Shown: one piece after another, positions 57,083-64,000 of the stretch
Numbering within the stretch: the stretch's first letter is position 1
Layout of the letters: each line of letters begins with the position of its first letter
From: Homalodisca vitripennis
Lineage: Eukaryota; Arthropoda; Insecta; Hemiptera; Cicadellidae
Assembly (NCBI RefSeq): GCF_021130785.1
Contig: NC_060211.1
Coordinates: forward strand, 26,397,001 to 26,461,000
DNA: 64,000 bases
Direction of reading: 5' to 3'
Notes under the pieces: generated by a model
What the model saw: the letters and a program-made list of their open reading frames with translations, nothing else
Databases searched by the model: none
Told to the model about the DNA's origin: nothing
Made by a program: the position numbers and the translations under genes

Positions 57083-58617
57083 CAGCGATCACATAAGACC
57101 AATAGATGGAGCACTCCTATTCCTACAACATTACTGGTGTTGAAGCCAGCGGCGGCCATCTTGAGAGCATCTAGAAACGCCAAACGCCGTCCAGAGAAGC
57201 TTAAAAATTGCAGTGCGCGCGCATAAATAAATCGCCACCTAGCCCACTTAGGATTAAGCCAAAATGTTCAAATTTGGTGTACGTATATCTCATAAAACAC
57301 CGATTCCAATGGCGCAACTCAAATTATCTGTTTTTGATCTCTATATAATTTTAATGAGCAAAAAACTTTAAAAGTTGTATACACATTTGCAATCGTAACA
57401 TGAAAAAGTCGGAATTTTTTTGTTTTTAAGACAGGCAAGTTTTGTAAGCGGGAAAGTATGAGATAAAGAGTTGAATTATTTTTTTCATTCGAAACTTTTT
57501 TTTTTCTAAGACCAGTCGTTTTCCTGATATTATCGGCAGAATATAGGCGAAAACCCTGACCGCATCGCCCGACCTAAAACAGATCGCCTACACTCCAGGC
57601 CGCTCTCGGCTCTTAAATTAAAACTCAACATATCGTTAATTTAAAATTCATTTAAATGTAATTAATTATTTTTAATATGTTAAACATTTTTAAACCCCAT
57701 TTATAAGGCATTCGCTTATCATTTCATTTAAATAGAAACTGTCATTTAGTGCAATGAAATATTAACTAAACTTGAGGCAATATAAGGTACAATAAAGTAA
57801 ACCACTAGACATAGACTTATTATGTTTATACATAATGTATTTAATATAATGGAAATTACAATATGAAAATTAGAAACATAAATATCCAAAGCTTACAATA
57901 AAACGTACCTCTCTACTGTCCTAAAAATGTTACAGTTTTTAATAAATGACTGCGTATTCTGCTTTTGTGTAATGAGGCACTGACATTTTTGCAGTGGTGA
58001 TGTAGTCGCACTTTGAAGTATTGTTTACAAATAGCTTTTTTAACTAATATAAGGTGATTTACCCCAGGATCTTGTTCAAAACAATGCCCTCCTGGGAACA
58101 GATTTACACCGATACACTTTCGTAACACTAAATTTACCATTCTGTCCTCTAGTTTTTTCACAGTTGTCACGTCGCCTTTATTAATACGCAACTTTACTTC
58201 TGTTTCACATAACAAACAAAGTTTCACAACACCTTCAGAAGGTTGTAAAAGTCCTCCTCGGTTTTTTACAACTTATCAAACAGTTGCGGTATTGCGTTTT
58301 CTCATTAGCCTGTAACAGCTGTAGGCACCCGCTACAGGCTATTTTATTTCTTAACGTTCTTACTATAAAACCAGAAAGGTACTCCACAATATGCGTCGTT
58401 ACATTTGAAGTGTTTCCTACAATATCATAAAAATAGTCGAGATCTTCATCTTCCTTCTCATGTTCTAAAACCTGCCAGACAGCAGCGAACACAGTCTGAG
58501 CGCTCGCCACTAGGGTGAATCATCCCAAGGTCGCCGCCATTGTTGTAGCATCGCGCGCCAGAGTCGACTTCAACGGGCAATCCCACTGCTCCATCTATTG
58601 GTCTTATGTGATCGCTG
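57083..58617 (-). mobile_element. P-like (THAP9-related) DNA transposon, 1535 bp, internally deleted
   Basis: Perfect 31-bp terminal inverted repeats begin CAGCGATCACATAAGACCAA and end at GGAGCA. The 8-bp target duplication GCTTGGAT lies at 57075-57082 and 58618-58625. Both numbers match the P superfamily. The minus strand from 58510 to 57913 encodes the C-terminal part of a P/THAP9-type transposase; the THAP domain and catalytic centre are missing. GCGGCCATCTTG- and CGCCGCCATTGTTG-like sequences near the two ends (57152, 58531) give a second, subterminal inverted match. 57240-57900 is AT-rich and non-coding. Confidence 0.9.
57913..58510 (-). pseudogene. P/THAP9-like transposase C-terminal remnant
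   Basis: Two adjacent minus-strand frames. The first (58510-58235) includes VEYLSGFIVRTLRNKIAC, the block of P-type proteins around a Cys-x-x-Cys pair. The second (58227-57913) includes EGVVKLCLLC-type sequence near its start, NHLILVKKAICKQYFKVRL, and ends LHKSRIRSHLLKTVTFLGQ, a typical THAP9/P C-terminus. The two frames join if one A is removed from the A-run at 58264-58269 (plus-strand T-run); a single +1 frameshift therefore separates them. The first frame begins at a GTG just after an in-frame TGA and has no proper start. The N-terminal THAP zinc finger and the DDE/GTP-binding core are deleted. Confidence 0.8.
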
Positions 58618-58790
58618 GCTTGGATGGATGACCGCTGAGCGATCCTGTCCTTGCAAGCAGCCCGCCTGCCCAGTCGTTGGTGGTGGTTCGGAAATAACCT
58701 TTAAGCTGTTGGTCCCCAGGTTGTGTTATAGAGTTTCCCCTAACTTCGCCTTTTCAAATAAGACATATTTACTTTACTTTATGTAAATAC
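58618..58790 (+). mobile_element. 5S-rRNA-derived SINE, 3' part (interrupted)
   Basis: After the duplicated GCTTGGAT the SINE resumes with GGATGACCGCTGAGCGATCC, the C-box-like segment. It continues with GTCCTTGCAAGCAGCCCGCC, GTTGGTGGTGGTTCGGAA and CCCCTAACTTCGCC and ends in AAATAAGACATATTTACTTT, as in the copy at 61803-62050. Confidence 0.8.
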
Positions 58791-59980
58791 CACTGATTTT
58801 TACAATAACCTCTATAGAATAGTAATGTTTATTTATATTACAAACTATCTAATACTGTTATTGTTGAGGCTTTAGCTTTACTCACTGTTGATGAGGAGTA
58901 AAAAGTTACTTCAAAAAACAGATGTGGTGTAAAACCAAATTTTATATGAAAGTATTCTGCCTAGTTCCCGCACAACTATGGCCACAATTTCTGGACAAAG
59001 TTGGACAAAAGCTGCCCGGAGTGAGGCCGTGTGTATTGTTCACCGGCGATTGTTTTTAGTCGGTAATTAATGGCGCTAATTCATGTTCCGGCGAACGTTG
59101 ACTCGCTTGTTACTCGATATTTCTTTCTACCTCCCCGAACCTTTTAATTAGAACAATCCTTTACGGTCTTTTACACAACGGTAGCGCCTGTTTTTGTGTC
59201 AAAGGGATCTTGTTAACCTAGGCTATTTCAATATGTAACTCTTTATGTATAGGGTAATTTTAGGGATAGAGCGTAGCTTATCCTTCTTGACTAAAGTGTC
59301 CTCATTTCATACCGCGAAATACGTGGAATCCTGGATCACATTTACGGGGTTATCGATGTACCAACGTTATATTTATTGTAAATAGAGATAGTTCCAGTAC
59401 GCTATCGATTTTGAACACAATCTAGATATTATTTCACAGTTTCGTGACAAGAATTGTTGAAGCTTCTTCCGTGTTGAGATTTTCTCAGTAACCATTCATC
59501 CTTTCTATGAATTTATAATATGATGACGTTCATGTAAGATTTATTCGATAAAAAATGTAATTTTTTTTTATTTTTGAGTTTTTACTATAGTTAAATAGGT
59601 ATTGGTTTCGAGTGTTTCTTTATTTGTAGTTTTATTTTAACTTATGTATGCTTACATTTTTAATTACTTAGGTACTTTTATTGCAATTCGTCAATAAATG
59701 AGAATTTTCATTATTGTCAATCTAGTTGAGTACTTTCTATGAATATTGTCCGATAAACGAAAAGCTGTATTTTGTGATGTTTATGGGATTGAAATATGTG
59801 TCACGTAGTAGTAATTTTATTGTTTTATTTTTAAATGAGAAATATTTCAAACTAAAACTGGCTTCTCAGTTTATAATTAGACACTTACACTAGCACCTAT
59901 AGCTTTTTTGTAGAAATTAGAATTTATGAACTTTATGATCAAAGGAAATTGTATGGCTAGTAGCGTGTCTGAAAGGCCCA
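58791..59980. other. No gene seen
   Basis: AT-rich apart from 58980-59110 (GAGTGAGGCCGTGTGTATTG, CATGTTCCGGCGAACGTTG), where no frame is recognisable. Confidence 0.45.
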
Positions 59981-59984
59981 CCCC

Positions 59985-60165
59985 TGGTGACGTCACGTGA
60001 CCTGCAGACAATGGGGTGGGGAGGGGGTAGTGATCTCACCATGACGTCCACAATGACTTCATTACGTGTCATTGTGACCACGCCACCCCCTACGTTGATA
60101 GGCCAACATTTGTTTTGTTACCCAGACATCATCGATTATATATACCCTTTTCCGTTCACATAAAA
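59985..60165 (+). promoter_or_regulatory. CRE/E-box cluster with inverted repeats, possible promoter
   Basis: TGACGTCACGTGACC at about 59987-60001 joins a perfect CRE palindrome (TGACGTCA) to a CACGTG E-box. ATGACGTCC follows at 60041. CACAATGAC (60049-60057) pairs with GTCATTGTG (60068-60076), and GGGGGT (60034-60039 region) with ACCCCC (60085-60090 region) outside it. ATTATATATACCC near 60134 could serve as a TATA box. No transcript is evident downstream. It could instead be part of an unrecognised TIR element. Confidence 0.35.
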
Positions 60166-60354
60166 ATAGTAGAAATAGTCATTTTTCTCTGTACATGCCA
60201 AATTCACTAATTATTTTGTTCCATTTGTTACCATCTTACCAAATTAGTTTTATTCATTACATTTTCCTCCCCAAATCAACAGTTATATAACTTATCAAAC
60301 AAAATAAGGAGAAGAGTCGGTAAAGTAGAAAGTTGAAGATACTGATAAAAAGTG

Positions 60355-60440
60355 CAACGGTCACAGGCAGGTTCTGAACTGCGTTAACGCTATCTCAGAG
60401 ACCCAGAACCGACGACCCTTAGACCGCTCGACCACCGGGT
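60355..60440 (-). mobile_element. tRNA-derived SINE head, degenerate
   Basis: On the minus strand: CCGGTGGTCGAGCGGTCTAA (A box and D arm), GGTCGTCGGTTCTGGGTCTC, TGAGATAGCGTTAACGCAGT, TCAGAACCTGCC (decayed B box), then a T-run (TTTTTATC). A Leu/Ser-type tRNA origin is likely. The B box has lost TTCGA and the acceptor stem does not close. Confidence 0.5.
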
Positions 60441-60624
60441 CGACTGTTCTAAACGGGTAGAAAAGTTGTGTTGCACTGTGATGTCAGCAATATCTCAATA
60501 TTCACGTTACGACACTATCTCATGGATACCTCATGAGAAAGAATCGTTACTTCATCCTGCTCATCCCGGTTGCAAAGTTTGATTTCAAACTATCGAGCAA
60601 GTTCAAGATATTGTGGAATTATTT

Positions 60625-60765
60625 GTTTGAAGTTTATTTTTGACGATGGAAGGATTGTGAAGGAAACAGGATTTTCCCTGACATTTGCCATCGTTCAGTG
60701 AAACGAAACAACACTACGTTTCGAGATCTGCAATCTCATCTCTTCCTCAGGTGGAATTAGTTGTT
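60625..60765 (+). mobile_element. Dispersed repeat family A, copy 4
   Basis: TTTGTTTGAAGTTTATTTTT, GACGATGGAAGGATTGTGAA, GGAAACAGGATTTTCCCTGA, CATTTGCCATCGTTCAGTG, ACACTACGTTTCGAGATCTG, ATCTCTTCCTCAGGTGG. It is the closest partner of 18456-18598. The GATGGAA...TTGCCATC pair is an inverted repeat. Confidence 0.65.
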
Positions 60766-61256
60766 ATATTGTGTAGGCCTATACACACGCAATAAATTAA
60801 ATTTTACACAACCATAGCTGATATTAGAACATTGAACTGTCAAAAGAGTCTCGAAAAGATTTTATTTTTATTTGTATATTATTTTTTTGTAAAATCGTCT
60901 GTAGTTTCTTCATTTTCTTTTACCGTTCAAACGTTAGCTTGAATTTCATAAGATTCCTGCCATATTAATGAGAGATATAACTGAAAGTCTTGATTTGAAA
61001 CTAAAATCGTGAAATAAGTTTCTAACAAGGATTTGGAAAGGATTCGGGATTTTTCCAAAATGGACGGAAAAGCTACTCTGATGATCTTGACAGATTGACT
61101 TTCTATCCCACAGTTGAAATATTTCTAGTAAAGACATCATGCGACAGTCTAGTGACAGCAACATGGGCTATCAATGTCCATTATCCACACTAACTATGCC
61201 ATCTCCGCCACCAAAGGGTGGATTAGACCTCCATAATCCTATTAAGTCAACTCCTG
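60766..61256. other. No gene seen
   Basis: AT-rich, becoming less so from about 61160 where it enters the GC-rich island. Confidence 0.45.
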
Positions 61257-61445
61257 TGACATCAAATCCTAGCGGAGCGCGGGCGGCCGAGATAGGGTTG
61301 GTGGCGGGGGCGAGGGCGAGGGGAGTTGCCGTCTGTCAGCTGACCGAGTTAAGGGAGGAAGACGGCGGCAGCGACACCAGCACAGGGCCATCACTCCCCG
61401 GGGACAGGGGGAGGGAGGTCAGGTTGGGGAGGAAATGGAACCCTC
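61257..61445. other. GC-rich island, possible terminal coding exon on the minus strand
   Basis: A sharp GC and CpG island in AT-rich DNA. On the minus strand, an AG acceptor at 61443-61444 would open an exon reading HFLPNLTSLPLSPGSDGPVL, then VSLPPSSSLNSVS and TGA (61336-61338). This Ser/Pro-rich end would suit the C-terminus of a regulatory protein. On the plus strand a 105-codon frame (61139-61456) runs through the same DNA with a Gly/Arg-rich peptide. The minus reading uses a more natural composition, but its acceptor lacks a strong pyrimidine tract. Neither is proven. Confidence 0.3.
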
Positions 61446-61802
61446 AAATTGAATAATAGACCTTCAAATCTTTATCAAACACATGGCATTTAATTCAAGA
61501 CTAATATCATTACTCAATAAAAAAAATATAATACATAACGTTAATAAATAATATGAGTAACGTTAATACGATTTTTACAAAATAGGCTCAGATATTTAAA
61601 TAACATAAAGAAATAAATATTTGCTTTTTTTAATGAATACGTCTCCATTAACAAAGTGGAAAGCTATATTATTATTTGAAAAACCAAAACGAAATTTTTG
61701 CTGCCAAACTGGGCTTAGATTCAATTGAATAAATCGATTTACAGTAACTTTGTCCATAGAATTTCTATTGTACTGTAACTGCGTTGGGTATGAATTGGCA
61801 AT
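61446..61802. other. No gene seen
   Basis: AT-rich spacer between the GC-rich island and the 5S-derived SINE. Confidence 0.45.
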
Positions 61803-62050
61803 GGCGTAGTGTACTGTAGCGGGTACAACGGTTATCCGGATAACCGCAAGATAACCGGATCAAGCAACGTCGAGCGTGGCTGCTGCTTGGATGGTTGGCC
61901 GCTGAGCGATCCTGTCTTTGCAAGCAGCCCGCCTGCTCGGCCGTTGGTAATGGTTCGGAAGTCACCTTTAAGCCGTTGATCCGTAGGTTGAGTGTTAGAG
62001 AGGACTTCTTAGCCCTAACTTCGCCTAGTAAAATAAAGCTTAACTTTAAC
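61803..62050 (+). mobile_element. 5S-rRNA-derived SINE, uninterrupted copy
   Basis: GGATCAAGCAACGTCGAGCG, TGGCTGCTGCTTGGATGGTT and GGCCGCTGAGCGATCC follow the 3' half of arthropod 5S rRNA (AAGCAACGTCGGGCG, TACTTGGATGGGTGACCGC), i.e. the A/intermediate/C-box promoter. A non-5S body (GCAAGCAGCCCGCCTGCTCG, GGTTCGGAAGTCACCTTTAA, AGAGGACTTCTTAGCCCTAA) and an AT-rich tail (AAAATAAAGCTTAACTTTAA) follow. It is the uninterrupted counterpart of 57007-57082 plus 58618-58790. Head and body layout suits the SINE3 class, which depends on a LINE in trans. Open frames on both strands here are by-products. Confidence 0.75.
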
Positions 62051-62186
62051 TTTTCTTGTATTGCAGATAAAACTCTAAAACTACACATTGCTCGTGCACT
62101 GTTAGATTTACAAAATGATTTAGATGTCTTCTTCAACTACATAATAAACCGTTCTGTCAGATTCCATATTGATTCTTGAGGTCATA

Positions 62187-63591
62187 CGAGGTAGTAATAT
62201 CAAAACAGTCTCAATTCATTTATGTATTAATACGTTCAAAAAATTACGGAAATTTTTAAGTTTCGTGTGTCTGGAGAAACTGATTTTCAAGGTACTTTTT
62301 ACTGTCCTCCTGAAGTATATTAACATTTCCAGTTGTTTTCATTGTTTCCCTTTTCAGTAGCAGCTGCTATGTTTGTTAATGAAAGTGGACCAAATAACTT
62401 GAATTAAATTTTGTGTGACAAATTAAATATTGTGTAACAAAGTGTGAGATATTTTACAAAAGTCCTATGGTGAGTCTGTTATGAGGAAAACCTAAGTTTA
62501 CGAATGGTATACACGTCTCAAAGATGTCAGTGAAGAAATTGAAGACGACGAATGCTCCTGACGCCCTAGCAACCGATGAAAACATGAAAAAGTGGGAGAA
62601 ATTAACAATCCCCGTATTAAAGAAGTGTCACTGATGATGCTGGTATATCAATTGGCCTAAGCCACGATTTTTTTTAATGTTTTGGGTATGAAACGGGTGG
62701 CAGCAAAATTTTATCCAAAATTGTTAAATTTGCAACAAAAACTGCAGCGAATGGAAATTGCTCAGGAGTTACTAAATGAAGTCAACGACGATGCAGAATT
62801 ACTCAAACGATGGATTTACAATGAAGGAGGAGGAGCTCTTCTTATTGGAATATAAATTTTCTATTATTTCACAAAAGAAAACTCACAATTATCCAATAAT
62901 TAGTGTATTTTTCACGAGGCTTTTCGACATCGAAGATGCCATCATCAGGTGATGGATTTACAGTTATGATGTCGAAACTAAGGCTCAATCATTCCAGTGA
63001 AGTGATTCTGGATTACCAAGACCGAAAAAGGCTCTACAGTAGGCTACAGACGAACGTGAAGGTTATGCTCACTGTATTCTTCGATTTTTATGACATTATG
63101 CTTCATAAATTTTTGCTACAAGGTCAAGCGATTAATAAGGAGTAATACCTGCAAGGTCAACGCCGTTTGAGTGAAGCAATCCCAAAAACGCCCGAATTTG
63201 TGGCAAACCATTTCATGGCTTTTGCACCATGCCAAAGCACCTGCTCACACTTCATTGCTTGTTCGTGAATTTTTTTCCAAAAACAGAACTGTAACGATGC
63301 TCCAGCCTCCATATTCTCCATCATGGCTCCGTGTGACTTTTGTATATTTCCAAAAATAAAGAACACCTTAAAGGGCCGTCGTTTTACAAGATAATGACAT
63401 TAAAAGTGAATTGCTTAAAGAGGTTATCCCAAAGATCGAGATTGAGAAATGGATCGAGGATCGGAAGTGCTGGTACAAGTGCATAGTATATAATGGGAAC
63501 TGTCTTGAAGGGTCTACATTATTGTAGAAAATGCATATATTGTTCAAAAAGTAAAAATTACTTTATCCCGTTACTTTTTTAAAAAACCTCG
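62187..63591 (+). mobile_element. mariner (Tc1/mariner superfamily) relic, ~1.4 kb
   Basis: The ends read CGAGGT ... ACCTCG with TA on both sides (62185-62186 and 63592-63593). Between them, a decayed transposase can be followed across many frame changes from about 62440 to 63480. The length is close to the usual 1.3 kb plus one insertion of about 142 bp (62809-62962). Terminal repeats have diverged beyond the first 6-9 bp, so the copy is old. Confidence 0.85.
62440..63480 (+). pseudogene. mariner transposase pseudogene
   Basis: Recognisable segments in order: SYGESVMRKT-like (62470), TRLKDVSEEIEDDE (62510), NNPRI then SLMMLVYQL-like (62600-62650), FNVLGMKRVAAKFYPKL (62676), QQKLQRMEIAQELLNEVN (62735), a first-Asp region disrupted by an insertion (62809-62962), QTNVKVMLTVFFDF (63047), KKRPNLWQTISWLLHHAKAP (63182) and, in another frame, MAPCDFCIFPK (63322). 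In active mariners the HHDNAPAH block carries the second catalytic Asp; here it reads HHAKAPAH, so that Asp is lost. Multiple stops and frameshifts make it a dead copy. Confidence 0.85.
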
Positions 63592-63594
63592 TAT

Positions 63595-64000
63595 GGTAAT
63601 ATACTTCTTTCTAACCTCGAATAATACACAAGGAGAATGAAAATTCTGGAGTAAATTTAAGGATCGTTTTCCTTACTTACACAAGGCACTTGAACACTGG
63701 TATCAAGAAAAAGAAGCCGAGCAGGAAATGGAAAGATTAAAAGCTTAGAAGGGATGTTCACGAGTGAAGGGGCGAGGGCGGTACGAAGTTTGAGGTAAAA
63801 GGTGGGGAGATAAGTTGAGTTCTGTGATAAAAGAGGGTCAGCACTATACAAATCGATTGTGAATGTTAATCTACTGTAAATTGTAAAATCTGATAGATGA
63901 ATAATTTACTAGTAATCATTAATAGCAATAAAACAACATTGTGGCAATTACTGCTACAGCCCAATACTGCATTTAAATCGCAAAATAAATAAATATATAA
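63595..64000. other. No gene seen
   Basis: 63660-63840 is less AT-rich (GAAGCCGAGCAGGAAATGGA, GAAGGGGCGAGGGCGGTACG). The only frame is a 64-codon minus frame without a known domain. The window ends in AT-rich DNA. Confidence 0.45.

Noticed and set aside
61765..62179. Two overlapping frames of 123 and 94 codons as genes
   Set aside because: Both lie across the 5S-derived SINE and are matched by similar frames in its other copy.
62440..63480. Active mariner
   Set aside because: A catalytic Asp is replaced, several frameshifts and stops are present, and an insertion lies in the first-Asp region.

Overview
This window reads as repeat-rich, AT-rich nuclear DNA of an arthropod, most likely an insect. 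The reasons are the set of mobile elements (a mariner relic, pogo/Tigger elements, a P-like element, piggyBac-like ends, Helitron-like elements, a non-LTR retrotransposon tail, tRNA-derived and 5S-rRNA-derived SINE-like sequences), the many microsatellites and minisatellites, and the lack of dense open frames or operons. A hemipteran is possible, but nothing here fixes the order. I find no complete host protein-coding gene. The long open frames are products of tandem arrays whose unit length keeps one frame open, or remains of transposases.

Layout. 1-9 kb: a decayed 32-bp array, a large 79-bp satellite (1037-3433), Helitron-like fragments with a GT microsatellite, and a diverged ~525-bp tandem duplication (6405-7680). 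9-16 kb: a 198-bp array (10597-11957), a Tigger relic (12312-12903) and a Helitron-like element (14905-15588, minus). 16-24.4 kb: a 30-bp array with a 360-codon open frame on the minus strand, a 35-bp/105-bp array that has grown inside a dispersed repeat (family B), and an internally deleted Tigger with perfect TA duplications (23147-24378). 24.4-41 kb: A-rich DNA, an 84-bp direct duplication, a 69-bp array with an ABC higher-order pattern (29012-29977), a near-perfect 32-bp array (30817-31133), a faint Mutator-like relic, a 574-bp TIR element with an 8-bp target duplication (35309-35882), a 106-bp array and a non-LTR retrotransposon C-terminus. 41-56 kb: two copies of a repeat carrying a tRNA-like sequence, a polypurine tract, several family B copies, a nearly complete non-autonomous Helitron (48688-49211) and a piggyBac-like 5' end. 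56-64 kb: a P-like element inserted cleanly into a 5S-derived SINE (57007-58790), an intact copy of the same SINE at 61803, a CRE/E-box-rich patch, a GC-rich exon-like island and a mariner relic (62187-63591).

The features do not form a pathway. They record successive insertions, decay and tandem amplification. The best-supported stories are the P-like element nested in the 5S-SINE, the satellite born inside family B, and the series of unrelated arrays with different higher-order patterns.
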